Below are positions 42,754 through 51,388 of a stretch of DNA of 64,000 bases, one piece after another. Numbering within the stretch: the stretch's first letter is position 1; the number at the start of each line of letters is the position of its first letter. The stretch comes from Pseudoclavibacter sp. AY1F1 (GTDB taxonomy: Bacteria; Actinomycetota; Actinomycetes; Actinomycetales; Microbacteriaceae), in assembly GCF_002931075.1 (NCBI RefSeq), contig NZ_PSTQ01000009.1, positions 1 through 64,000 on the forward strand, read 5' to 3'. A program made the position numbers and the translations under genes. The notes under the pieces are model-generated. The model searched no databases. It worked only from the letters and a program-made list of their open reading frames with translations, and was not told the origin of the DNA.

Positions 42754-43578
42754 TCAGCTGATCGCCCGCGCGATCGGCAGCCCGCCGCCGTGCGAGGTGA
42801 GGCCGCCGTCAACAGCGAGCTCGGCACCCGTCACGAACGACGTCGCCGGTGAGAGCAGGCCCGCGATCACGTCGGCGACCTCAGCTGGCAAGCCGGTGCG
42901 GCCGAGCGACGTCAGCTCCACGTTGATGTCGCGGAACGCGGCCGACGCGCTTGCCGTCATGGGCGTCTCGATGTACCCGGGGTGCACGATGTTCACGCGG
43001 ATCCCCCGCGGCCCGAGCTCCATCGCCGCGGTCTTCGTGATGCCGCGCAGCGCCCACTTGCTCGCGGCGTAGGCAACTGCATAGTGCGCAGTCACGGCGG
43101 CAGCCGAGCCGACATTGACGATGGATGCGCCGCTCGCCATGAGCGGGGACAGCGCCTGGATACCCAGGGCGGGGCCCGTCGCGTTGACCGCGAAGGCCAG
43201 CTCGAAGTCCTCCGTGGTGACGTTCGCAATTCGTGCCCGCCTCGTGATGCCGGCCGCGTTGACGAGTCCCGCGAGCGCGCCGGAGCCTGCGGTCGAGGCA
43301 GCGGTCGAGGCAGCGGCGAGCTTGGCGAGCTTGGCGAGCTTGGCGAGCTTGGCGACAGACGCCCAACCCTCCGGGTCGCGCACGTCGAGAACAACCCGGT
43401 GCACGCCCGGTAGCCCGGGGGCATCCGCTGGCCAAGCCAGGTCGGCCGCGATGACCGGGATGGCGTCGGCGACAAGCCGCTCGACGACCGCCGCGCCGAT
43501 GCCCGAGGCGGCCCCCGTCACGACGACGGGGGCGCCTGAGTTGCTGGCGCCGGCTCTGGCGCTGGCGGTTTCTGGCAC
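42754..43578 (-). CDS. Short-chain dehydrogenase/reductase with internal repeat insertion
   Basis: A 274-residue SDR. VVTGAASGIGAAV binds the cofactor, LVNAAG is the NAG motif, and VNVGSAAA plus YAASKWAL supply the catalytic Ser, Tyr and Lys. GTG is the start with GAGAGGAG upstream. Between the third strand and the NAG motif (about residues 75-100) it has an unusual low-complexity insertion, four LAK-type triplets followed by two AST repeats, made by tandem DNA repeats. The insertion lengthens a surface helix and the enzyme is probably still folded. It is convergent with the MFS gene; its substrate is unknown. Confidence 0.88.
   Translation of the reverse strand: MPETASARAGASNSGAPVVVTGAASGIGAAVVERLVADAIPVIAADLAWPADAPGLPGVHRVVLDVRDPEGWASVAKLAKLAKLAKLAAASTAASTAGSGALAGLVNAAGITRRARIANVTTEDFELAFAVNATGPALGIQALSPLMASGASIVNVGSAAAVTAHYAVAYAASKWALRGITKTAAMELGPRGIRVNIVHPGYIETPMTASASAAFRDINVELTSLGRTGLPAEVADVIAGLLSPATSFVTGAELAVDGGLTSHGGGLPIARAIS
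43318..43353. repeat. Four 9-bp tandem repeats inside the SDR gene
   Basis: GAGCTTGGC is repeated four times in a row and stays in frame, encoding Ala-Lys-Leu repeats. Two imperfect 12-bp copies of GGTCGAGGCAGC lie immediately to the left (about 43291-43314). The copy number should be variable between strains. Confidence 0.9.
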
Positions 43579-43836
43579 GGGGCTCCTCTCGGCGCGCGGC
43601 TCTGCGCATCCGCTTCAACCCAAGCAGGCGGCGCGCGACCTGCATACGAGAGATCGTTGATCTGCGCATCGGTGAGATCGATACGGCGCATGCTCGGCGA
43701 ACAACCGCACTCTCTGGGAGGGAGCCTGCGCGCCCCGAACCCGCCTCAGCCACGCGCCCGTCGCGCCCCTAGACTCAGACGGGAGAGCACACCCAGCGCC
43801 GAAGAACCCACCCGTTCAGTTTGAGAGGGGCCGAAG

Positions 43837-44490
43837 ATGACGAGACTCACGGCCGCCGACCTCGCCGCCACCGTCTACTCCGCGGGAAGGGTCTTCGACG
43901 GTCTCACTACCGGCCGCCTCGACACTGAGAACTTCCTCCGTTCGGGCAGCATCGAAGGGGTCACCTCGCGGCAAGACCTCGCGCTGCTGGAAGACCTCCG
44001 CGACGTCGCGGAGTTCATCATCGATAAGCAGCACCGCCCGATCGACGCGACATTCGTGCGCGACGTCAACGCTCAGATCACCCGGAGCGGCTCCCTCTAC
44101 CCCGGTGAGTTGCGGCGGGCCGAGCAGAAGATCGGCGTGCAGACCAACCACGGTCGGCATGAACCGCTCGCCGTCTCCAAACCTCAGCTGCAGAGCATTG
44201 TCGATGCCTCGATGACGTATGAGGACCAACGCGAGGCGGCGCTCGATCTCTTCGTGAATCTTGCGAAGGCGCAACCATTCATGGACGGCAACAAGCGCAC
44301 CGCTCTGTTCGTCGCCAACGCGCTCACCATTCGCGGCCAGTCACCGCTCCTGCTGTCGGTTCCGGTCGACTCCGACGACCCGACGCCAGCGCGGACCTTC
44401 AACGACCTCCTTGCCCGCGCATATGTCTTCGACGACCACGACGGAGTCAAGAAGCTTCTGCGAGACTCGGGTTTCGCGCCACTCGCGTAG
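43837..44490 (+). CDS. Fic-domain protein with Gln in place of catalytic His
   Basis: A 217-residue Fic protein. The Fic loop reads AQPFMDGNKRTA (Q146-R154), where active AMP-transferases have HPFxDGN(G/K)R. The nucleotide-binding DGNKR is kept but the catalytic histidine is replaced. SGSIEG (S36-G41) fits the (S/T)xxxE(G/N) motif of the autoinhibitory helix of class II Fic proteins. GAGAGGGG precedes the ATG. It is a lone gene between the SDR and the pca operon with no obvious antitoxin partner. It may have lost adenylylation, use another chemistry, or act as a binding protein. Confidence 0.86.
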   Translation: MTRLTAADLAATVYSAGRVFDGLTTGRLDTENFLRSGSIEGVTSRQDLALLEDLRDVAEFIIDKQHRPIDATFVRDVNAQITRSGSLYPGELRRAEQKIGVQTNHGRHEPLAVSKPQLQSIVDASMTYEDQREAALDLFVNLAKAQPFMDGNKRTALFVANALTIRGQSPLLLSVPVDSDDPTPARTFNDLLARAYVFDDHDGVKKLLRDSGFAPLA

Positions 44491-44516
44491 CGGTTCGCCG
44501 CCCGCACTGCGCACGG

Positions 44517-44582
44517 TTTCGGGATGGAGAAATCGCTTCGTGCGGGAAATGCTCACAGCACGAAGCGAGCGCCATCCCGAAA
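44517..44582. terminator. Nested perfect inverted repeat, probable bidirectional terminator
   Basis: TTTCGGGATGG (44517-44527) pairs with 44572-44582, and inside it TCGCTTCGTGC (44533-44543) pairs with 44558-44568, both perfect 11-bp stems. A small internal loop (AGAAA-side and GCG) separates them, with a 14-base end loop. The 66-base hairpin lies between the convergent Fic and pcaF genes. It could end transcription from both sides, or be a mobile or repeated palindromic element. Confidence 0.6.
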
Positions 44583-44685
44583 TCCAAGGGGGGACAGCGG
44601 GGCTCGGCGGGAGCTGGGCGGGAGCTGGGCGGAGCGCACGCTGGGTACGGGAGCGGAGCAAGGGACGCCCCTCGCCCGCACCCCA

Positions 44686-45900
44686 CTACACGCGCTCGAA
44701 GACGGCGGCGAGGGCCTGACCGCCTCCGATGCACATGGTCTCGAGGGCGAGGCTCGCGTCGAGGGCTGGCAGCTCGTTCGCGAGGGTCGCGAGCATCCGG
44801 ATGCCCGTGGCGCCAATGGGGTGGCCGATCGAGATGCCGGAGCCGCGCGGGTTGAGGCGCGGGTCTTCGGCGTCGATGCCCCAGTCGGCGAGGCACGCGA
44901 GCACCTGCACGGCGAAGGCCTCGTTGAGTTCGATCACGTCGAGGTCGTCGATTCCGAGGCCTGCGCGCGAAAGGGCAAGCGACGTCGCCGGCACCGGCGC
45001 GACGCCGAAGAGTCGCGGGTCGTTGCCGGCTACCGCCCACGAAACCAGCCGAACCGAAGGCGTGAGCCCAAGCTCAGCGGCGCGCTCTGGCGTCGTCACG
45101 ATGCACGCCGCGGCCGCGTCATTCTGCCCGCTCGAGTTGCCGGCAGTGACGGTGGACGCTGCATCCTTCTTCCCGAGGATCGGGCGCAGGCGCGCAAGGG
45201 CCTCGAGCGAGGAATCGGCGCGCGGATGCTCGTCCCGGTCGACGAGCACGTCGCCCTTGCGTCCCGGCACGGTGACGGGAACCAGCTCGGCGTCGAACGC
45301 GCCGGACTCCTGCGCCGCGACGGCCCGCTGGTGCGACTGCAGGGCGAAGCGGTCCTGCGCCTCACGCGAGATGCCGTACTCGGACCGCAGCAGCTCGGCG
45401 CTGCCGACGTTGCCGTCGGGGCTCGGGTAGTTGACGCCGCCGACCGTCTCGCGGCCCCGGGCGAGCGCGTCGTGCAGCATGAGGCCGGCGGGCGGGGTGC
45501 CGCGGCGTCCCTGCTCCGTATAGAGAGGAGCGTTCGACATCGACTCGGCACCGAGCGCGACGATCACGTCGGCGACGCCCGTCTGCACCTCCATGGCCGC
45601 GTTCAGGACGGCCTGCAGGCCCGAGCCGCAGCGGCGGTCGAGCTGGTACCCGGTTGTGGTGATGGGGAAGCCCGCATCCAGCGCCGCCACGCGCCCGAAG
45701 GCGGGCGACTCCATGGAGGGGTAGCCCTGCGCGGCGATGACCGAGTCGACAGCGTTGACGTCGAGCCCGCTGCGCGCGACGAGCGCCTCGAGCACGGCGA
45801 CGCCGAGCGCACGAGCCGAGAGCGGGGCGAGCGAGCCGCCGAGACGCCCGACCGGCGTGCGCAGGGGCGAGCAGACGACAACCTCGCGCAGCTCGGTCAC
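44686..45900 (-). CDS. pcaF: 3-oxoadipyl-CoA thiolase
   Basis: A 404-residue thiolase. The nucleophile is C91 in DRRCGSGLQ, and [21 protein letters not shown] and CIGGGQALA complete the active site. In the beta-ketoadipate pathway PcaF splits 3-oxoadipyl-CoA into succinyl-CoA and acetyl-CoA. It is the last gene of the pob/pca operon, directly after the CoA-transferase genes; its GTG overlaps the pcaJ stop by four bases (GTGA). The context makes the assignment firm, as the thiolase at 29018-30247 lies in a separate operon. Confidence 0.92.
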   Translation of the reverse strand: MTELREVVVCSPLRTPVGRLGGSLAPLSARALGVAVLEALVARSGLDVNAVDSVIAAQGYPSMESPAFGRVAALDAGFPITTTGYQLDRRCGSGLQAVLNAAMEVQTGVADVIVALGAESMSNAPLYTEQGRRGTPPAGLMLHDALARGRETVGGVNYPSPDGNVGSAELLRSEYGISREAQDRFALQSHQRAVAAQESGAFDAELVPVTVPGRKGDVLVDRDEHPRADSSLEALARLRPILGKKDAASTVTAGNSSGQNDAAAACIVTTPERAAELGLTPSVRLVSWAVAGNDPRLFGVAPVPATSLALSRAGLGIDDLDVIELNEAFAVQVLACLADWGIDAEDPRLNPRGSGISIGHPIGATGIRMLATLANELPALDASLALETMCIGGGQALAAVFERV

Positions 45901-46553
45901 GCGACGGCCTCCTCAAGCGTGGGAGCGACCGTGAACGCGGCCCCGGTCGCATTCCGAACCTCGTCGACCGTGACGCCGGGCGCGAGCTCGATGAGCACCA
46001 GCCCCGAGTCCGTCACGTCGAGGACGGCGAGGTCGGTGATGATGCGGTCAATGCAGCCCTTGCCCGTAAGGGGCAGGGTGCACTGCTCGACGATCTTCGG
46101 CGAACCGTCTTTGGCGACGTGCTCCATGACCACCAGCACGTGCTCGGCGCCGTTGACGAGGTCCATCGCCCCGCCCATGCCCTTGACCATCTTGCCCGGC
46201 ACGGCCCAATTGGCGATGTCGCCCTGCGCCGAGACCTGCATGGCGCCGAGGACGGCGTTGGTGACGCGGCCGCCGCGGATCATGCCGAAGCTCGCCGCCG
46301 AATCGAAGAACGAAGCGCCGGGCAGCACGGTCACGGTTTCCTTGCCGGCGTTGATGAGCTTCGGGTCGGCCTCGCCCTCCCACGGGTACGGGCCGACACC
46401 GAGGATGCCGTTCTCCGAGTGCAGCACCACCTCGATGCCGTCGTCGATGTAGTTCGGGATGAGCGTCGGCAGCCCGATGCCGAGGTTCACGTACGAGCCA
46501 TCCTTGAGCTCCTTCGCGGCGCGGGCAGCCATCTCGTTCCTGGTCAGCGGCAT
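45897..46553 (-). CDS. pcaJ: 3-oxoadipate CoA-transferase subunit B
   Basis: A 218-residue beta subunit. [16 protein letters not shown] opens the fold, and [12 protein letters not shown] contains the catalytic glutamate that forms the CoA-thioester intermediate. With PcaI it transfers CoA from succinyl-CoA to 3-oxoadipate. The ATG at 46553 shares one base with the TGA of pcaI, and its own stop overlaps the pcaF start, so the three are translated together. Confidence 0.93.
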   Translation of the reverse strand: MPLTRNEMAARAAKELKDGSYVNLGIGLPTLIPNYIDDGIEVVLHSENGILGVGPYPWEGEADPKLINAGKETVTVLPGASFFDSAASFGMIRGGRVTNAVLGAMQVSAQGDIANWAVPGKMVKGMGGAMDLVNGAEHVLVVMEHVAKDGSPKIVEQCTLPLTGKGCIDRIITDLAVLDVTDSGLVLIELAPGVTVDEVRNATGAAFTVAPTLEEAVA

Positions 46554-47380
46554 CAGGCGTGTCCCCTCGAGTCGGTGGATGCAGTGGATGCAGTGGATTC
46601 GCCGGCGACTTGGCGCGGCCGGACGGTGGTCTTCTCGATGGGCAGCTCGCCCGCCTGCTCTGCGCTCAGCACGACGACGCGGTCGACGTAGATGCCTGGC
46701 AGGTGGATCTCGTCGGGGTCGAGCTCGCCGGGTTCGACGAGCCGGTCGACCTCGGCGATCGTGATGCGTCCGGCCATGCCCGCGAGGGGGTTGAAGTTGC
46801 GGGTCGACTTCTCGAAGATCAGGTTGCCGTGGCGGTCGCCGACAGCGGCGCGCACGAGCCCGAAGTCGGTGCTGATGGCGGTCTCGAGCACGTACTCCTT
46901 GGAGGCCCCGAAGACGTCGAAGGGGCGCTGCTCTTTCGGCTCGCTCACGAGTCCGACGGTGCCGTCGGTGTTGTAGCGAATGGGCATCCCGCCCTCCGAG
47001 ACCATGGTGCCGGCCCCGGTCGCCGTGTAGAAGGCCGGGACGCCGACTCCGCCGGCGCGCAGGCGCTCAGCGAGCGTGCCCTGCGGGGTGAGCTCGACCT
47101 CGATCTCGCCGGACAGATACTGACGTGCGAACTCCTTGTTCTCGCCGATGTAGCTGGCGATGACGCGGCGGATGCGCCCCTCGGAGAGCAACTCGCCGAG
47201 GCCCCAGCCGTCGACGCCGCAGTTGTTGGAGACGACCTCGAGGCCGTCGACGCCGAGCGCCTGGATGGCGCGGATGAGGGTGATCGGCACGCCGGACAGG
47301 CCGAAGCCTCCGACCGCGAGCGATGCGCCCGCCGGGATGTCGGCGACGGCGTCGGCCGCCGAGGCGTAGGTCTTATCCAC
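46553..47380 (-). CDS. pcaI: 3-oxoadipate CoA-transferase subunit A
   Basis: A 275-residue alpha subunit containing [32 protein letters not shown] and a [10 protein letters not shown] stretch typical of the CoA-transferase alpha chain. The GTG at 47380 with AAGGAGC six bases upstream is the best start. An open frame reaching 47515 would add a Pro/Leu/Ala repeat that is really the out-of-frame reading of the repeat in pcaL. It overlaps the pcaL stop by eight bases. Confidence 0.92.
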   Translation of the reverse strand: MDKTYASAADAVADIPAGASLAVGGFGLSGVPITLIRAIQALGVDGLEVVSNNCGVDGWGLGELLSEGRIRRVIASYIGENKEFARQYLSGEIEVELTPQGTLAERLRAGGVGVPAFYTATGAGTMVSEGGMPIRYNTDGTVGLVSEPKEQRPFDVFGASKEYVLETAISTDFGLVRAAVGDRHGNLIFEKSTRNFNPLAGMAGRITIAEVDRLVEPGELDPDEIHLPGIYVDRVVVLSAEQAGELPIEKTTVRPRQVAGESTASTASTDSRGHA

Positions 47381-48698
47381 GTTCTGCTCCTTCGTTGGGG
47401 CTGGATTCTTGGTCTGTGCCGTTGCCGGCCGCGGTACCGGCGGCGCCAGCGGCGGCGCCAGCGGCGGCGCCAGCGGCGGCGCCAGCGGCGGACTGGCTGG
47501 CAAGCTCCGCGTCAATCTCGGCGAACACGCCGCGCGCGATACCGAGGGCCCCGTTGGCGGGAGGCAGCCCGGCGTAGAGCGCGGTGTGCAGGATGACTTC
47601 GGCGATCTCGGCGCGCGACAGGCCGTTCGTGAGGGCGGCGCGCACGTGCATCCGGATCTCGGCCTCGTGCGACCCGGTGACGAGGCTCGCGAGCGTCGCG
47701 ATCGAGCGCTCGCGGCGGGACAGCTCGTCGCGCGCCCAGATCTCGCCCCAGGCGTAGCGGGTGATGAAGTCCTGGAACGGCGCCGTCTCGGCGGTCGTGC
47801 CGGCGACGGCCCGGTCGACGTGCGCGTCGCTGAGCACCTCGCGGCGCACGCGCATCCCCTGCTCGTGGGCGGCAGCCTGCGTCGACTGGCCCTGCGAAGC
47901 GGATGCGCGCAGGTGCGTCGTGAGGAGGCGGGCGGCGGCGTCCGGGTCTTCGAGCGCGGCCAGGTGGGCGGTGCCCGCGATGGTCGAGTGGTACCCGTTC
48001 GGGATGCGCTCGGTCAGCGCCTGCATGGCCTCTGGCGTCGTGACGGCGTCGTGTTCGCCGCTCACGACCAGCGTCGGGGCGCGCAGCGAGCCGAGCGACG
48101 CGGTGCGGTCGAAGGCGGCGAGCGCCTCGTTGCAGCGCGCATATGACTCGTCGTCGATGTCGATGAGCGTCGAGAGCGACCGCGCGGCTGCGGAGAGCGG
48201 GTGCTGCTCGAGGAATCCCGGCGCGAACCAGCGCTCGGCGCTTCCCGTGACGAGCGACGCGGTTCCGGATGCGCGCACCGCGGCGGCGCGCTGCTTCCAG
48301 CCCTCGGCCGTCCCGATCTTCGAGTCCGTGCAGAAGAGCGCGAGGCTCTTCACGCGGTCGGGCTGCGCGAGGGCCAGCTCGAGCGCAACCGCCCCGCCGA
48401 GCGACAGCCCGGCGAGGTGGAACGCACCGCCACCGGCTTCCTCGACGACGTCGAGCACTGCATCCGCCAGCTCGGCGATCGTGAACGGCTCGGCCGTGGC
48501 CGGGCTGGAGCCGTGGCCCGGGAGGTCGAGGCGCAGGATGCGGAGCGTGCTGCCCGGCGTCGAGGCGCGGAGGGCCGCGACCGTGCCGTCCCAGAGCGCC
48601 ATGGTCGTGCCGAGGGATGGGAGCAGGACCAGCAGCTCGTTCTGCGACGCTGGTTGGGTGCCGGGCGCGAAGGCACCCCTGAGGCGTGGGATCGTCAT
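47373..48698 (-). CDS. pcaL: 3-oxoadipate enol-lactonase / 4-carboxymuconolactone decarboxylase fusion
   Basis: A 441-residue fusion. Residues about 1-265 are an alpha/beta hydrolase (PcaD part) with LDLPGHGSS, the nucleophile motif GLSLGGAVA, and a late histidine in GTAHLAAL. Residues about 285-410 are the PcaC part, a carboxymuconolactone decarboxylase fold with RYAWGEIWARDELSRRERS and a helical bundle. The fusion is common in actinobacteria and does the last two steps to 3-oxoadipate. The C-terminus ends in Ala/Gly repeats encoded by a tandem DNA repeat. The ATG at 48698 overlaps the pcaB stop (ATGA). Its PcaC part keeps an EIRMH stretch in the expected position for the catalytic region. 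Confidence 0.93.
   Translation of the reverse strand: MTIPRLRGAFAPGTQPASQNELLVLLPSLGTTMALWDGTVAALRASTPGSTLRILRLDLPGHGSSPATAEPFTIAELADAVLDVVEEAGGGAFHLAGLSLGGAVALELALAQPDRVKSLALFCTDSKIGTAEGWKQRAAAVRASGTASLVTGSAERWFAPGFLEQHPLSAAARSLSTLIDIDDESYARCNEALAAFDRTASLGSLRAPTLVVSGEHDAVTTPEAMQALTERIPNGYHSTIAGTAHLAALEDPDAAARLLTTHLRASASQGQSTQAAAHEQGMRVRREVLSDAHVDRAVAGTTAETAPFQDFITRYAWGEIWARDELSRRERSIATLASLVTGSHEAEIRMHVRAALTNGLSRAEIAEVILHTALYAGLPPANGALGIARGVFAEIDAELASQSAAGAAAGAAAGAAAGAAGTAAGNGTDQESSPNEGAERG
47441..47488. repeat. Four 12-bp tandem repeats at the 3' end of pcaL
   Basis: CGGCGCCAGCGG is repeated four times exactly, with imperfect copies at both ends. On the coding strand it gives AAGA-type repeats in the tail of PcaL. 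The 12-bp unit preserves the reading frame. Confidence 0.9.
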
Positions 48699-49987
48699 GC
48701 CGTCTCCTCGCTGTTCGTGTCGTCGTTGGTGTAGTGGTCCGGTGCGGTGGAGTCGTCCGAGTCGCCGTCGGTGTCGCTGTCGGCATCCCGGTCGCGGCTG
48801 GCGTCCTGGTACAGGAACCGGCTGATGGCCGCGTTCACGACTCGGTTGGCGGCCTGCAGCGTGACCTGGTCGGCGCCCGCGACGGCGGAGTCGGCGAGGT
48901 GGTGCCGCGCCGTCTCGCGCTCGACCGTGACGCGGTCGAGGGATGCGGCGAGCCGCCGTGCGGAGACGCTGGCGAGCTCGAGGAGCCGGCGGAGCGCATC
49001 CCACTCGGCGTGCCATTCGCCGGCCGGCCGCTCGTCTTGCGAGACCGCGGCGGACGCGACCGTCGCGAGCAGCCCGGGCGCTTGGAGGGCGTTCGAGACG
49101 ACCACGATGGGGGCGACGGGGTTCTGCTTGTGCGGCATCGCCGACGACGTGCCGCCGCCGCCGAGCGACAGCTCGCCGACGCGCTCGCCGGAGGCGGTGA
49201 CGAGGTCGCGGCCGATGCGGCCGAGCGCTGTGCACACGGCCGTGGCGGCGCTTGCGACGGCGAGCACGGGGGTGCGCTCGGCGTGCCAGGCGCGGCGCGG
49301 GTCGTGGAGGCCGAGGCCGTCGGCGAGGTGCGCCCGCAGGATGCTCGTGGTCTGCGCGCCGGACCCGAGGCGGTCGGCTGCCTCGCCGGTGCCGACCGCT
49401 CCGCCGAACTGCACGGGGAAGCTGAGGCCGTCGATGGCGGCGATGGCGGAGGTGACGCCGTCGAGCCAGCCCGCGAACTGCACGCCGATTGTGCTCGCGG
49501 CGGCCTGTCGTCCGAGCGTGTAGGCGACGCGGGGCGAGCGGCGTTCGGCGTCGGCGAGGCCCTGCAGGCGGGTGCCCGCGGAGACCAGGTCGGCGCGCAC
49601 GGCCGCGAGCGCTTCGCGCGCGTGCAGCATGCTCGCAGAGTCGACGATGTCCTGGCTCGTCGCGCCGGCGTGCAGGCGCGGGGCCTCGACGCCGGCGGAG
49701 GCGAGGGATGCGCGCAGCTGGCGCACCAGCTCCGGCACGATGACCCCGTCGGCTTCGATGCCGTCGCGGAGCGCGTCGGCGTCCAGCTCGGCGGCTTCGA
49801 CGGCCGCAGCCGCCGCGCTCACGTCGCGGGACTCGAGGTCGCCCCAGGCGCGCAGCAGCTCGGCCTCGACGACGAGCATGCCCCGCACGAGGCCGCCGAC
49901 CTCGCCAGACACCTTGCCCGTGCCGGAGCCCGAGCCGGAGCCGGGGCCGGGGCCGGGTCCTGCCGAACCAGCGCCAAACACGCTCAC
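48695..49987 (-). CDS. pcaB: 3-carboxy-cis,cis-muconate cycloisomerase
   Basis: A 430-residue protein of the fumarase/aspartase superfamily. GGGGTSSAMPHKQNP is the superfamily signature loop, and LHAGATSQDIVDSA is the second conserved region. It converts 3-carboxy-cis,cis-muconate to 4-carboxymuconolactone. The N-terminus is a Gly/Pro/Ser repeat (about residues 5-25) where other family members have an ordered first helix, and the C-terminus is a long Asp/Ser/Thr-rich tail. The GTG overlaps the pcaG stop (GTGA). Both tails look like recent low-complexity growth. Confidence 0.9.
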   Translation of the reverse strand: MSVFGAGSAGPGPGPGSGSGSGTGKVSGEVGGLVRGMLVVEAELLRAWGDLESRDVSAAAAAVEAAELDADALRDGIEADGVIVPELVRQLRASLASAGVEAPRLHAGATSQDIVDSASMLHAREALAAVRADLVSAGTRLQGLADAERRSPRVAYTLGRQAAASTIGVQFAGWLDGVTSAIAAIDGLSFPVQFGGAVGTGEAADRLGSGAQTTSILRAHLADGLGLHDPRRAWHAERTPVLAVASAATAVCTALGRIGRDLVTASGERVGELSLGGGGTSSAMPHKQNPVAPIVVVSNALQAPGLLATVASAAVSQDERPAGEWHAEWDALRRLLELASVSARRLAASLDRVTVERETARHHLADSAVAGADQVTLQAANRVVNAAISRFLYQDASRDRDADSDTDGDSDDSTAPDHYTNDDTNSEETA

Positions 49988-50592
49988 AGCTCCTGACCGA
50001 AGTCGAAGAACACGGTCTCGCCGTCGCCCTGAAGGCGGATGTCGAAGCGGTAGCTGCTGGGCGCATCCGGGGTCGCGATGAGGGTCGCGCGGCGCTCGGG
50101 GGCGATGCCCGCGAGCACGGCGTCTGCCTCGTTCTCGGTCGGCTGGTCGCCGAAGTAGGCGCGGGTGAAGAGGTGGTGCAGCAGGCCGCGCGCGAAGATC
50201 GTGACGAGCAGGTAGGGCGCGGCGCCCGCGTCCCGCCGCCCGGGCTTGATGGTCGTGAACGAGTAGTGGCCGTCGCGGTCGGCGGGGGTGCGCCCGAAGC
50301 CCGTGAACGTGTAGCCGTCGCGTTCGAGGCTGCCGCGCTGCGCGACCGGATGGCCGTGGGCGTCGAGGCCCCAGAGCTCGAGGATCGCATCCGGAACCGC
50401 CTCCCCCGCACCGTCAGTGATGGTGCCGTGCAGGCGGATCGAGTCGGGTCGCCAGGGCGCGGCGATCTCGCCGCCACGCTCGTAGGGCAGGGCGTAGCCG
50501 TAGAAGGGGCCGACGGTCTGCGACGGGGTCTGGCCGAGCGGCGCGTGCGTCGCGACCGTCGCCGAGCGGCGGGTTGTCGTGGGTTCAGGCAT
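49984..50592 (-). CDS. pcaG: Protocatechuate 3,4-dioxygenase alpha subunit
   Basis: A 202-residue intradiol dioxygenase subunit with TVGPFYGYALPYERGG, ILELWGLDAHGH and GHYSFTTIKPG, and a C-terminal beta-sandwich. As usual for PcaG, the iron ligands of the beta chain are absent, so it is structural and shapes the active site. The ATG at 50592 overlaps the pcaH stop by eight bases. The larger open frame extending upstream to 51105 runs through pcaH and is not used. Confidence 0.93.
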   Translation of the reverse strand: MPEPTTTRRSATVATHAPLGQTPSQTVGPFYGYALPYERGGEIAAPWRPDSIRLHGTITDGAGEAVPDAILELWGLDAHGHPVAQRGSLERDGYTFTGFGRTPADRDGHYSFTTIKPGRRDAGAAPYLLVTIFARGLLHHLFTRAYFGDQPTENEADAVLAGIAPERRATLIATPDAPSSYRFDIRLQGDGETVFFDFGQEL

Positions 50593-51388
50593 GGTCGTCG
50601 TCCTCCGGTTCCATCCACGTGGACTTCGATCCGGTGAGCACGATGTCCCACTTGTAGCCGATCGCCCACTCGTGCTCGCTGACGTCGTGGTCGTAGTTTG
50701 CGACGAGCCGGGCGCGCGCGGCGGGGTCGACGATGGACTGGTAGATCGGGTCGAGCGCGAAGAGCGGGTCGCCGGGGAAGTACATCTGCGTGATGAGGCG
50801 CTGCGTGAACTGCGTGCCGAAGAGCGAGAAGTGGATGTGCGCGGGCCGCCACGCGTTGCGGTGGTTCTTCCACGGGTACGCGCCGGGCTTGATGGTGGTG
50901 AGGCGGTACTCGCCGTTGTCGCTCGTGATGATGCGGCCGACGCCCGTGAAGTTCGGGTCGAGCGGGGCGGGGTGCTGGTCGCGCTTGTGCACGTAGCGTC
51001 CGGCGGCGTTGGCCTGCCAGATCTCGACGAGCTGGCCGCGCACGGGGCGGCCTTCGCCGTCGAGGATGCGGCCGGAGACGATGATGCGCTCGCCGATGGG
51101 TTCACCGGTGTGCTGGATCGTCAGGTCGGACTCCTCGGCGGCCACATCCGTGTGCCCGAAGGCGGGCGAGACGAGCTCGATCTCTTCGGGGTCGGCGCGC
51201 ACGAGTTCGTGCGTTGGGTGGCGAAGCGCGACCGAGCGGTACGGGGCGAAGTCTCGCAGCGGGTGGCTGCGGGCGTCGTCTGCGTGCGCCGCGTGCGTGT
51301 CCACGATCTGCTGCGAGATGAAGGCCTGGCTGACGAGCGAGTCGACGGGCCCGTCGAGCGTCTCGGGCCGTTCCTGTCCGGCGCTCAT
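50585..51388 (-). CDS. pcaH: Protocatechuate 3,4-dioxygenase beta subunit
   Basis: A 267-residue catalytic subunit. Candidate iron ligands are the tyrosines in KPGAYPWKNH and the following beta-strands, plus the two histidines in RPAHIHFSLFG. IVSGRILDGEGRPVRGQLVE and EIWQANAAGRY are family hallmarks. With PcaG it opens protocatechuate between its hydroxyls to 3-carboxy-cis,cis-muconate. The ATG overlaps the pobA stop by four bases. Confidence 0.94.
   Translation of the reverse strand: MSAGQERPETLDGPVDSLVSQAFISQQIVDTHAAHADDARSHPLRDFAPYRSVALRHPTHELVRADPEEIELVSPAFGHTDVAAEESDLTIQHTGEPIGERIIVSGRILDGEGRPVRGQLVEIWQANAAGRYVHKRDQHPAPLDPNFTGVGRIITSDNGEYRLTTIKPGAYPWKNHRNAWRPAHIHFSLFGTQFTQRLITQMYFPGDPLFALDPIYQSIVDPAARARLVANYDHDVSEHEWAIGYKWDIVLTGSKSTWMEPEDDDHA

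Noticed and set aside
47381-47515. N-terminal Pro/Leu/Ala repeat extension of PcaI
   Set aside because: It is the out-of-frame reading of the 12-bp repeat in pcaL; the GTG at 47380 has a good ribosome binding site.
47373-50873. A very long leftward open frame of over 1,100 codons covering pcaL, pcaB and pcaG
   Set aside because: Only its last 441 codons read as protein (PcaL). The rest lies over pcaB and pcaG in another frame and is Arg/Pro-rich, a typical artefact of GC-rich DNA.
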